Shown here one piece after another: positions 18,582 through 27,932 of a stretch of DNA of 33,036 nucleotides. Below the pieces are notes generated by a model. That model was given only the letters and a program-made list of their open reading frames with translations. It did no database searches and was not told the DNA's origin. Within the stretch, counting starts at the first letter, position 1; every line of letters starts with the position of its first letter. The DNA lies in NCBI GenBank assembly GCA_032718475.1, contig JAUCBJ010008174.1:1-33036 (forward strand), read 5' to 3'. The position numbers and the translations under genes were made by a program. The DNA is from Nemertoderma westbladi. Its lineage: Eukaryota > Xenacoelomorpha > Nemertodermatida > Nemertodermatidae.

Positions 18582-19099
18582 ATAGTGCGCCTCGTCAGGT
18601 CGCGCCTCTCTGGGACGACGGCAATCTCCCGAAGTTCAACCCCACCGACTCTCTGTTCCCATCTCGACTATCGATGGCTCGCTATCCATCCTCGCTCTCC
18701 TATCGTTCGCGGTGATACTTCTCCTACTATCTTCTCTTCTTCTCTTTTCAGTGCAGTATTCCCGCTCGTGAGATCTCTCGTCAACCTCCCGGTTAAACTC
18801 CACTGTTCTTCTTCCCTCTTCTGATCGGGCTCGACGCTTCGTCTGCCCTCTCGCGACGTCAACCTGCCTCTCTCTGCTCGATCGCATGCCGCTGGGGATA
18901 CCCGCAATCCCCCTATTACTCTCCGTCGCCGGGTGTTGCGGTTTACCTAGCTCGGCCCGCGCATTATCCGCAGACGCCTGTGGGACACTCTCTGCCCCCC
19001 CCTCTCGCTACTAATCTGTCATGGTGGGGCGCCTGTAGCCTCCCCCCACCCACCGCATCTAACTTCACCATCTCCTACCACACTTCTGCGTCCCTCCTG
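18582..19099 (-). pseudogene. BEL-1 Gag extension, segment 2 (charged, broken)
   Basis: Two overlapping Arg/Glu-rich minus-strand frames (18887-18636 and 18907-18668) and short pieces between, with C8 near 18994. Low complexity makes the true frame unclear. No family recognised. Confidence 0.35.
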
Positions 19100-19620
19100 T
19101 CAGACATTCTCCACCCCCCTTCTCTCGCCACTAATCTTCCATGGTGGGGTGCCCGTAGCCCCCCCCCCCCACTTGCCACATCTTACTTCACTATCTCTTA
19201 CTTCGTCTCTACACCACTCTCTAGTCGACGCACTGTCTCTACTACGGCTGGGTCTATTCACCCCCGCCTCTCTCTCTACTACTGCGTGGCCTACCAGGCC
19301 CACCTCGGGTTGGCTCAACCCCGCTACCTCCTGCCTACCAACTACGTGGCCTACCAGGCCGCCGTCGGGTTGGCTTAACCCCGCCACTTCCTGCCTACTA
19401 ACTACGTGGCCTACCAGGCCCCCGTCTGCCAGGTTGTGTATGTCCGACACGTTCACATTAATAGCACCACTGTGATTGTCACCTGTTAAACCAATTTGGT
19501 CCTCTAGTTCACCTAAATTATTTTGTGCACCAAAATTAGAAACATAATTATTTTGTTCGTTCGAGATAAGATTATTTGAATTATTTTGCGTGACTTACAT
19601 TATTTGAGTTATTTTGCGTA
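19100..19620 (-). pseudogene. BEL-1 Gag extension with a 20-residue tandem repeat
   Basis: The minus-strand frame is readable from about 19590 (QNNSNNLISNEQNNYV, GAQNNLGELEDQIGLTGD) through SDIHNLADGGLVGHVV to 19100. The unit DGGLVGHVVGRQEVAGLSQP occurs about three times with a 60 bp period (GTGGCCTACCAGGCC on the plus strand at 19286, 19346 and 19406). A C12 run at 19159-19170 reads as glycines. No family recognised. The repeats could be a multivalent or structural spacer. Confidence 0.5.
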
Positions 19621-19800
19621 ATTACGTTATTTGAGTTATTTTGCATAATTACGTTATTTGAGTTATTTTGTAAATTCGAATTCGTATTATTATTTAAATT
19701 ATTTGGATTATTTGTATTTAAATTTGAGTTACTACTACTGGTAAAATATTTCCTGGAATAAAGGTTTGGCTAGAATTATCCAATACGGTACTATTAATAT
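19570..19800 (-). repeat. Asn-rich coding repeat of BEL-1 (27 bp unit)
   Basis: On the minus strand the repeated nonapeptide QNNSNNVIT occurs four times; plus-strand units start near 19571, 19599, 19626 and 19653. The single 28 bp spacing breaks the frame. Further NNPNNLNNNT-type asparagine runs lie at 19680-19740 with another frame change at AGTAGTAGT. The frames change exactly at simple repeats, pointing to slippage. Confidence 0.7.
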
Positions 19801-19809
19801 TAACGTCGT

Positions 19810-21316
19810 CTACTGTATTATTATTATTACCCCCCCCCCCCCCCTGCCCGTACAGTCACACCAGTCTCGGGTCTGTCGTGCGGTCCCTGTAAGTGGGGTA
19901 TTAATAAATGTATCCACGGCCCTTGGCTCCTCGAAAGCACCCGAGCCAGCGTCACTCTCTGACAACCCCATCTGCGCCAGTTCCAGTTTGCACTTCTGTC
20001 TAGTTTGGTATTGCATAAGCCCGCTAAGGCAAGTATGTAAATCATCCCGCACACGCTTCCCCTCTGCCACTCTTTCCTTATTCTCCCGCGCGTTCTGCTC
20101 GGCCAATTCCGTCTCTCTCCTAACTCTCTCCATTCGTCTCACCTCCCTCGCCACCTCACGCTCTCTACGTCCCGCCTCGTGCTCTTTACGTTCACTTTGC
20201 TCTCTCGCCTCACCCTCCTTACGTTCACTTTCCTCTCTCGCCTCACGCTCTTCTTGTTCCTTCCTCCCTATTTCCTCGCACTCCCTAAAGCTTCTCGCGG
20301 CCTTCTCGGCCCTCTCTCCGGTCTCTCTAACCAGTTCCATTTCTTTCTCTAATAGCGCTCTCCCCTCCTCTAACTGTCTCTCTACTTCTCTCTGGTCTTG
20401 CGCTATCAGATCGAGATGGTACACCGCATTTATTTCCCTCACCCGTCTTTCTTTTGCGGAGGATGTAGCAGACTTATCGGTTGTGACGGATTCCCTCCGC
20501 CTTCCCGTCCTACTAACTTTCCCCCGCCCCCCAGAACTTCCTCCGACCGACGAGACCGAATCTTCGGGGTTAACCTCGGATTCGCCCTCCTGCGGTCTCC
20601 TCCAACCCACTAATTTTACTCCCCGGGCATCGACTAAGTATGGCCCTATGTACACTACACTAGGCTGTATACCCCTACACTCCCATAGATCACACAGTTC
20701 GCTTGCAACCTCTCTCGCTCTCCCCTCGGCTAGTTCTCTCTGTCCAAAGCGCATTAGGTAGTTAAAGTGTTCGTTCGACTCACCTAGTCGCCTTTTCAAC
20801 TTCACCTGATCTATCTTGGCCCCTCCTTTGGTCTCTTTGAGCAGTTTCCGGGTCGCGTTGTAGGCCCGTCGAAGTCGATCGCTGACCCCGATGTCCTCGT
20901 CGCCGACGTCTCCTCTATCTCTCCGGGTCCGGCGTCGTACCGGCGGCCCCACCGTCGCCATTCCGGTGGACCCACGGTCCACCGGCGACATCGGCGACAT
21001 CGGCACGTCGACCGCCGTCATGTGTCGACTCGCCTCTCTCTCCTCCCGACTCGTCTCTCCTTTCTCTCGACTCGTCTCTCCTTTCTCTCGACTCGTCTCT
21101 CCTTTCTCTCGACTCGTCTCTCCTTTCGCTCGACTCGTCTCTCCTTTCTCTCGACTCATCCTCTGGTTCCAGACAGCCCCCCTCATCCTGAATTGCCGGA
21201 TCGCCCGTTGTGGATGGCTCCTGTGTCGTGGGCCGATACCGTCTAGTCGCGGCCTCGCGGATCGTTAGATCGCCGTCCGGGGTCCGCGGCGGTGTTGTTT
21301 CTCCCGTTCGACTCAT
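19810..21316 (-). pseudogene. BEL-1 Gag N-terminus with coiled coil
   Basis: Starts at ATG 21316 (MSRTGETTPPRTPDG), 84 bp inside the 5' LTR boundary. That frame runs to 20915, but the better frame from 21186 carries 458 codons to 19810, so a frameshift lies in or near the 21 bp repeats. Features of the longer frame: RDES/GETSREK repeats; a helical segment LRRAYNATRKLLKE with LKRRLGESNEHFNYLMRFG (about 110-160), like the helical N-domain of BEL/Pao Gag; an acidic/Ser linker; and a long Glu/Arg coiled coil at about 250-400 (ERKEGEAREQSERKEHEAGR). The frame ends seven codons after a G15 homopolymer. By analogy with BEL-2 it was probably once fused to DUF1759 Gag. Confidence 0.65.
21047..21157 (-). 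repeat. 21 bp coding minisatellite in BEL-1 Gag
   Basis: Units CGACTCGTCTCTCCTTTCTCT (plus strand) start at 21047, 21068, 21089, 21110, 21131 and partly at 21152. The length keeps the frame, giving a seven-residue repeat in either open minus-strand frame. Confidence 0.92.
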
Positions 21317-21400
21317 CTTGTACTTTAGATTGGTGGCTGGTAGTCAGTTTCGTGTAACTGTCAGTATCTATTGCTTAGGGCAGCAGTTGGTTTCAATTAC
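21317..21400 (-). promoter_or_regulatory. BEL-1 5' leader, expected primer binding region
   Basis: The sense strand after the 5' LTR starts GTAATTGAAACCAACTGCTG and runs 84 nt to the first ATG. There is no TGG anywhere in it, so no site complementary to a mature tRNA CCA end. Priming by an internal tRNA segment or self-priming would be needed, unless this copy has lost the site. Confidence 0.65.
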
Positions 21401-21924
21401 TGTGACGGGATCCCGGTTTATCCGGTTTTCAATCTATGCGTCCCCGCCATGTGTGTGAAAGGTAAAGAGTTATTGATCGCTGTATATAGTTCTCCGGGTA
21501 TAATAGTACAAGATATAATATTGGATACACAAATGGAATGTGAAGACAGAGACGGAGACGGAGACGATAATTGAAGTTCCGGTACTACCCTAGCTAAACT
21601 GACTTACTATAAGTGAATGAAATGATTACTGTACTGATAATATATATTGCACGGTTGGCCGTGTTACATTACTCAACCGATGCCTTCCCCCCATTGGCTA
21701 ATAACCCTGTTGTCGCCCTTTGCCTCCCCTGGAGGGTTTCCCTTCACTCTTGTTACTATCTCTCTCTCTCAGGGGTGTAACCCCTGACCCTTATTGTGTG
21801 TGTGTGTGCTTTCTCCTTCCCACTTTGTTGGGGAGACACGAGGTTGATTGCTCACCCTCGTGTTCCCCAATATTGCTTAACGGCTTACTTTATGGGGTGG
21901 TTAGCGGAATTGAATAAGCTAACA
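21401..21924 (-). repeat. BEL-1 5' LTR
   Basis: 524 bp, sense-strand start TGTTAGC at 21924, end CCGTCACA at 21401. It differs from the 3' LTR at six positions and by lacking an 11 bp duplication. It carries the same stems and microsatellites. It should hold the promoter, but I cannot place the transcription start. Confidence 0.95.
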
Positions 21925-21929
21925 TAATT
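21925..21929 (+). repeat. Target site duplication of BEL-1, right
   Basis: TAATT directly after the LTR terminus GCTAACA; identical to 8918-8922 and single in the left-arm empty site. Confidence 0.93.
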
Positions 21930-22370
21930 AATAGTTTGATCCACCGGTATTAGTACACATATTAGTTGGCTTGAGGTAAAAAAAACTTTAAAAACAGCAT
22001 TATAATAACATCAACAAGTTAAAATAATTTAAAAACATACTGTAATTATAGGCATTGTTGGATAATTACTGTAATTATACCAAACTAAGCGCTACCAAAG
22101 ATAATTTACTTCCGGTATGTTGTAGTCCAGTAGACGCTCTGACTACTATTATATTCACAATAAAATTATAAAAAAGACAATTTTTCAAGCTATGAAATTC
22201 CAAGTTACGTTCCCTCCAAGTTTGAGTCAGACCACATATAATGTAAATGTAGAATTTTGCACGCAGTGTCCAAGAGATGATTGACATTAAATAACTATAA
22301 TTCTCGCGGTCTCCAGTCGGGACATTTCTTAAATTGAAGTAGATCCTTGATTAACCAATAATTATAATTC

Positions 22371-22765
22371 ATATTTATTTATTTATCAAGCACGTTAAGT
22401 AAAAAACCTTACGGTAGGTGTGTCAGTACCAAAGGTATGTAAAAAACTAAAAAGCAACAAGACCTAGACGTTGCATGCAATCAGTGATCAGCTGACGGCA
22501 GCCAGCTGATCGGTACAGTAGGTTTCGCCCCGCAGCTGAAGGCATTCTCAGGAGGCCAAGTCAGGAATTGTAGAGATTCCGTTTTTGAATGTAATACATT
22601 TCAAGCTTTTGCAAGACTGGCCGCCGATCAGCTGGCTGCTGTAAGCTGATCACTGATTGCATGAACGTTTAGGTCATGTTGCTTTTTAGTTTTTTGCATA
22701 CTTTGGTACTAACACACCTACCGTAAAATTTTTTAGTTAACGGGCTTGATAAGTAAATAAATATA
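22371..22765. mobile_element. MITE-like fold-back element, right copy
   Basis: Mirror of 3841-4234 with the same terminal inverted repeats (ATTTATTTATTTATCAAG at one end). It has small differences, such as an extra TACAG-type insertion at GATCGGTACAGTAGG and loss of GC in GCATGAACGTTTAGG. Non-coding. Confidence 0.7.
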
Positions 22766-23207
22766 ATTCGTTATAATTTCTTAAATTGTTCCTACAGTAT
22801 TTACAGCCAAGTAGTACCGGTACCTCGTAAAATAATATTTCCAAAATAAATAAATTTGAGTCATTCTGACAAACTGTATTTTATTACACACACATTGATT
22901 CCGGGTTACAACTAATAAGCAATCAATGACAAATTCTCGTTGATTTTATGGATAATAATAGTTATGTTATGTTATGTTATTAATGACGCCAGAGTAACAA
23001 TATGTTCATGATTGCACCTTTAAATTTAGAGATACTGCATACACACATATCTGGTAAAAGTACGCTAATCAGCGTATACGAAGATAAAAATATCACATTG
23101 TAATAATTAAAAATATACGAATAGTACATAGGCCTACAGTATTTAAAAGTGAATGTAAAATGGGAAGTATACAGTACGTACGTAATAAAATCAATTGTAA
23201 TGAAAAG

Positions 23208-23874
23208 TTATATTTGGGGTACAGTAGCTACCACCCCAAAGTTTTCATATGTCAGGTCAGTCAGAGAAGGGACAAGGCGAGTGGCACGGTGTTGCACTTG
23301 TTCAAGGGTGTCAATATCATACTGAAGGTACGGTGACCAGACTACTGTACCATTTTCGAGAAGAGGCCGTAAATGGGATTTGTACAACAGGGTGAACATT
23401 GGAGTTTCTAAAAAGGTAAAAGTTCCACGTATTAGATGGACGAATCGCATGGCGCGGGCTGCTGTCTGTGAGCAGTGAGTTGTGAAGGACATGTCTGATG
23501 TGAATGTTATACCCAAATCACGTTCCTCGGTTACTGTTGTTGAAAGTGACCGTCCATTCATTGCATAAGCAACTTTGGGATTTCTAGAACCTACTGTAGA
23601 TGCATCACCTTGCACTTGGAATCATTGAACTGCAATTTCCAGCGGTTACGCCATTCAACTAGTCTATCAAGATCAGTCTGTAGGGCCTGTATGTCAGTTG
23701 CGTCAAATATGTCCCTGTAGAGTTTAGTATCATCAACGAAAATCTTGCACAGGGATGAAACAATGGAAGGCACATCATTGACGAAAGCAAGAAAGAGAAA
23801 GGCTGCAGTGACAGTTCCTTGGGGCACACCACTGGTAACAGCTATAGGAGTACTGAGAACACCATCTACCCTGA
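23208..23874 (-). pseudogene. LINE A reverse transcriptase C-terminal part, right-arm copy
   Basis: Minus-strand copy starting inside the palm: VDGVLSTPIAVTSGVPQGTV, FVDDTKLYRDIFDATD, then DRLVEWRNRWKLQFNDSKCK. After one frame change it continues as STTVTEERDLGITFTSDMSF and HLRPLLENGTVVWSP to a stop at 23208. It has fewer frame breaks than the left-arm copy, keeping the 13 bp missing near 2878 and an unbroken thumb (RGTFTFLETPMFTLLYKSHL). It lacks endonuclease, fingers and the first catalytic Asp, because the arm ends at 23874. No catalytic capacity. Confidence 0.8.
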
Positions 23875-24135
23875 TTGCGCCAAATGGTAGGTTCTGGCCA
23901 TGTGCCTGTGGCACTAGTTCCCTTGACCCAAAAATTAAAATTTTGGTATCTAACTAAGTTTGGACCCATTTGATGACATTTGATGCATGCAGGAAGTTCT
24001 TTTTTGAGTCATTAATCTTTCATCAATGTGTTATATTGTTATACATTTCATTATGGTGCATCGCGATGGCACAAAACTTTCAACCCTCTTGGGATCCGTG
24101 AAAATATAGATGAAATTTAAAGACATTTTTTTGCC
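23875..24135. other. No gene seen outside the right arm
   Basis: Starts at the outer breakpoint of the inverted repeat. AT-rich and unrelated to LINE A. No repeat termini recognised. Confidence 0.5.
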
Positions 24136-24548
24136 TCATTTTTTTACCATTTGGCAACTTTTGTGCACCGGTAGAACAATGAAATCGGAAAAAAGTAAAA
24201 AACGCACCGCCCTACTACTTAGTCGATCTAATTCAAAATCGATATTATATAATTGTTTCATTTTATTGTTTACAGCTTCCTGCATGGCTTGCAGGTTTAG
24301 TGAGGACTCGTTTACTCTTTCCCTATAAAGGGAGTCCTCTTTCGCCCGGGCGACCTTTTTATTCGCCCCTGTGGGCCCCATGTCCACCACCGACTCAACC
24401 GAGCCGATGGACACGGCCGGCCATAAGGAAGCATGGTGTCCATCACGAGAATCGGTGATGGTCTAGCTAGGGCCAAAGTTTGAGTGTTATGAGGATGGGC
24501 GAAGGCGGTACTAGACATTCTGTCCGCCAGTAAGGGGGTTGGTCGCAC
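24136..24548 (-). other. Unassigned coding-like patch
   Basis: Two overlapping minus-strand frames that look like one frameshifted coding region. 24548-24312 holds MSSTAFAHPHNTQTLAL, and 24414-24136 holds DMGPTGANKKVARAKED, ESSLNLQAMQEAVNNKMKQL and FELDRLSSRAVRFLL. The GC-rich part (24330-24560) differs from the AT-rich surroundings. The helical, charged second part could be a transposon ORF1 or an exon. No family recognised; it could be chance. Confidence 0.25.
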
Positions 24549-25080
24549 CTGTTTGGGTCGAACAGTGGGCGTAACTATTCGGTCTCTATATACTGTAGAA
24601 GTTTTAACCCTATTAGTACCGGGCTATAAAATGTTGTACAAATACCGGGAGGGGGTCATATTGACCCCCCCCCCCCCCCCCCCTCTAAAATCTACAAATA
24701 TTTACGAAAACGTCTGATTTTTTGTTTGTACGTAGGTATCACTTGTCTGGATCCGACCGAAAAAAGAAATTTTCGAAAAAATGTACTGGGGTGGTTATAT
24801 TGCAGCACCAAAATTACAAGTAGTGCACAATTTTCACAAAATTTGAAAGTTACATTTTCGGCTAATTATTTTTCAATACAGGTTTTTTGGGGTGCAAAAT
24901 ACATTGGAAAATATTTAAAAATGATATGATTACTATAAATGGCTGTTTAGTCCTCTCTGCGTAGGAAAAACAAAGTAACCAGCACTTTTCAGTTAGAACA
25001 CAAAATTTTTAATTCACTTATACGATGCTATAAATTCACATTTTCAGGTTTTCGAGGGCGCTGATTCTAATGGAATACAT
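24549..25080. repeat. Non-coding stretch with a C19 homopolymer
   Basis: Plus-strand C19 at 24665-24683, following GGGAGGGGGTCATATTGA. The rest is AT-rich with no gene seen. Confidence 0.7.
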
Positions 25081-25520
25081 TTCTAATATGCCAGATCATT
25101 GCTACTTGTATTTTTCGGCGTAATTTAGCAAATTTTGGTGCTAGCACCAAATTTCGTACCCATCACCAAAAAGTACAAGTTTGCGATGTCCAGTGCTGTT
25201 TTTATTGATTCCATCGGATTCAGGACCCTCATAAACCCGTATAACGCAAGAAACAAGGTGATACTATCTACTTATCAATTTGCATATTTTCCAAAATTTG
25301 GTGCTGGCACAACAATTTTCACCCACCGGCGAAAAATACAAGTTTGAGAACTCTTATGAAATTTTGACTGATTCCATTGAATTCAGAACCATCACAAACC
25401 CGTATAACGCAAGAAACAAGGTGATACAATCAATTGATATATTTGATGGTTTTCAAAATTTGGTGCTAGCACCACATTTTGCACCCACATCCGAAAAATA
25501 CAAGTTTGAGATTGTTGAAG
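25081..25520. repeat. ~163 bp tandem repeat with an inverted leading piece
   Basis: The motif TTTGGTGCTAGCACCA or close variants recurs with GGTG at 25137, 25300 and 25462 (periods 163 and 162). It is followed each time by AAAAATACAAGTTTGAGA-type sequence; CCCGTATAACGCAAGAAACA is shared exactly by the first two units. About 2.4 copies. Just before, 25101-25120 reads CTACTTGTATTTTTCGGCG, the reverse complement of the CGGCGAAAAATACAAGT block at about 25327-25343, so part of a unit is present inverted. No coding function assigned. Confidence 0.82.
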
Positions 25521-26818
25521 CAAATCGATTGTTATACTTACAGTATATTGTCAACATTTATATTTTTTGTTCACAGCAGTGTTTAATGCAATTTATATTT
25601 AAATTTACCGCTGTGCAATTATTTTTCTTTATGGCTTGTGATTTCTTGCCGCTCATTGGCTCTTTTAAAGAGTGAATGGGATTTTGAGAGCTAGAGAGGA
25701 CGTGGTGCAGAGGAAGGGCTGGATAGGCCAGGGCATAAGCATAAAACCACGGTACTACAGTACTACATACTGTAACGGTATCCTGTCTGCCTGTCTAATT
25801 ATTGTGCTGTGTTATGGATATGCGGTAAGAAGACCAGAAGGGCCTTCAAATCTATGTTTTTTATGAGGATGTACATCAATCTGTAAATTTGTGTAAATTC
25901 AACCTACTGAACTAAGGAATTGCATAATTATTCTGATATATTATTATACCTACTGACTGGAAGCTGACGCTTACTTTCTTTTCGACATTCAGTCAGACAC
26001 CTTACAGCCTTATCTGTTCTGTGTTCCCGAAAGTTTAGCTAGGTCCGCTAATTACTAAACTTAGCGCAGCTCATGGGTGTAATTTCTGCCCCGATTTATG
26101 ATTTCTGGCTGTAGCGATATTTTCGGTCAGCTCATAGAGTCACTAATCTTACAGTATCAGCATACACTTACCGGCAGACCGGTAATTATTCATCTATTTG
26201 AGTAAAGGACGGGTCGAACTACTACCAATTACAGGTAACAAACGGATCCATAATTAATTGTATACTGTCTGACTGTGGAAATGGTAAGTTCCTTTATTGT
26301 TTGACTTGGTTTGTGAGTAGCAGGTGTCTCCTGCATTCCTATGTGAATGAACGGTTGTTTTCTTGATGTTTCCCTCCATAACGCCTTTGTTTGTGTGATC
26401 AAAATGTAGATAATAAATTGTTGGTCTTCAAATTACCGCTACCGCATATCTTCATATCGAGTGACGTCCCAAGGTTGGGTCTTTCTTACTTGCGGTAACA
26501 ATAAAAAACATTAAATACAAGGCTTACCAGTACCGGCATCATACACATTTACAAGGACTGCACACATCCCTTTGCTGATGTTTTGCAGTTTGTGTGAACA
26601 GGTGAATGAAAATTAATATAGGCCTATAGATCTTGCAGATGCGCACCGCGCACAGCATTATCTAGGGTTGATTAACTTGTCGCTGTCGGTGGGTAGTGTA
26701 ATTGTAATTTAACAAGTTTTGTTATTGCTGTAGCCTGTAGGTCAGTAGGTATTGTTCAGGTATCGTACTTCCTGTACTTTAAATAGGCCTATATACCACC
26801 ACCATATACCGGTATTCT
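25521..26818. other. No gene seen
   Basis: AT-rich intergenic sequence with TAGGCCTA and ACCGGTA words. No long frame, RNA gene or repeat terminus recognised. Confidence 0.5.
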
Positions 26819-27272
26819 GACGCCTATTCATTTAGGTATTCCTGTACTACAGTAGTATAGTGTATCTTGTACTGTTTAATTTGATGCCTAATTATATACG
26901 GTAGGTCTGCATACTACAGTACTAGGCCTATATCTGTATATGCTATATGCTGTGCTGTATGGACTTGACTTGACGCCTATTTTCTTATGATCTTAGGTAT
27001 ACATATATTTGATGCCAAATTATACAATTATAATTAGGTCTACATACATATTTTGACGCCTATCAATGTAGGTATACCCGTACTTCAGTATTATAGTACC
27101 CTTTAAATTGATGCCTATTTATTTAGGTCTGCATACTATATGCTGCATGTACCTTACTTTGATGCCTAATTTCTTCTGACATTAGGTATACATATATTCG
27201 ATGCCAAATTATTTAAATGTAATTAGGTCTGCATCCATATTTGATGCCTATTAATTTAGTTATACTATACAG
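26819..27272 (+). repeat. Higher-order tandem array, GAYGCC monomers
   Basis: Nine monomers beginning TTGAYGCC(T/A) and containing TTAGGTMTRCAT-like sequence. Starts near 26819, 26883, 26972, 27011, 27054, 27110, 27161, 27200 and 27243. They fall into a four-monomer order A-B-C-D repeated twice plus a final A: GGTATACATATATT marks C (26995, 27184), GATGCCAAATTAT marks D (27011, 27200). Period is 235 then 189 bp. The array lies directly upstream of the BEL-2 leader region. Confidence 0.8.
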
Positions 27273-27932
27273 TAGATAGGTCTATTGTGTCCATAAACTT
27301 TCTATCAGTACTCGCTTTATTTGAATCTGCACACTTACAAACGTATAGTTTGTTTGAAATACTGTAGGTTTACACCCGGCGGGAGTGTATAGCTGATATA
27401 GTTTAGCTATATAGTTTTAGTTATTACTAGTTTAGATAGCTATATAGTTTATTTACTAGTTCAACCCCATGAAATATTAAATTGTATTGTATCATTGTAT
27501 TTTAATGTAATGTCCTGAGATGCTGTGAAAGATGATCTATTTGTATGATTCGCGGCTAAATATGGATATATATAGGTTGTAATTTGTAGGTAATAAAAGG
27601 CTGAGTTATAGGCCTACTGTACATAAGTATAGAACTTCAGTAAGATTGAGGGTTCGCCTTCGGTTATTTAATATTATAAATATATGTCAGTACATATTAA
27701 GCTGTATAATTATTTAATGCAGGTAGTTATTACGTTCCTTTGGTTTGATCTCTGTTGTACTTTCTATAGATTCACTGTATATTATATACCGGTACCACTG
27801 TATAATATTATATATATTATATATATATTCTCACTGAAACTCTAATTCTAATATACCTGTTCTCTATACATATCGTTGTATTATAATTATACATAGTATT
27901 GTATTATCATATAATGCTTAAATAACTTAACC
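27273..27932 (+). promoter_or_regulatory. Leader and probable 5' LTR region of BEL-2
   Basis: Upstream of the BEL-2 reading frame. TGTAGGTTTACACCCGGCGG near 27364 resembles an LTR start (TG with a CCCGGCGGGAGTG block). TAATAAAAGG near 27592 could be a TATA box. Because the 3' LTR is outside the window the ends cannot be fixed, and I could not place a primer site. A pair of ~30 bp direct repeats (AGCTATATAGTTT at ~27404 and ~27439) and an AT-palindromic run at 27810-27830 lie within. Confidence 0.4.

Larger units (their letters stand above)
8923..21924 (-). mobile_element. BEL-1, a 13.0 kb BEL/Pao LTR retrotransposon
   Basis: Complete element in minus orientation, 13,002 bp, bounded by two LTRs that start TGTTAGC and end CCGTCACA on the sense strand, and by TAATT duplications. 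Domain order on the sense strand is Gag extension, DUF1759 Gag, CCHC knuckle, aspartic protease, RT with YVDD, RNase H and H2C2/DDE integrase with a DUF5641-like tail, as in BEL/Pao. It is about twice the usual size (roughly 5-8 kb) because of the N-terminal extension, a non-coding repeat block and an extra ORF after pol. The LTRs differ by 6 substitutions in 524 aligned positions and one 11 bp indel. Frameshifts and a stop show this copy is not intact. Confidence 0.95.
21925..23874 (-). repeat. Right arm of the giant inverted repeat, outer segment
   Basis: Reverse complement of 2681-4679 at about 96-97% in the parts compared: 2 changes in ~180 bp next to BEL-1, 7 in ~187 bp at 22100-22287, about 10 in ~240 bp at 22970-23210. 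There are also indels, including the ~75 bp missing here near 22955. It ends abruptly at 23874, inside LINE A coding sequence, and joins unrelated DNA. Confidence 0.92.

Noticed and set aside
19766-20761. 331-codon plus-strand Ser/Leu-rich frame
   Set aside because: Antisense of the Glu/Arg coiled coil of BEL-1 Gag. The Ser/Leu composition is what reversed GAG/AGA codons give.
2681-23874. The inverted repeat as a pure assembly or sequencing fold-back artefact
   Set aside because: The outer arms differ by several percent with many indels, and only one arm contains BEL-1 with a proper target duplication. A fold-back read would be identical in both arms. The near-identical inner part still deserves long-read confirmation.
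27364-27932. Exact BEL-2 5' LTR boundaries
   Set aside because: Only an LTR-like start is visible. Without the 3' LTR, the ends and primer site cannot be fixed, so no boundaries are claimed.
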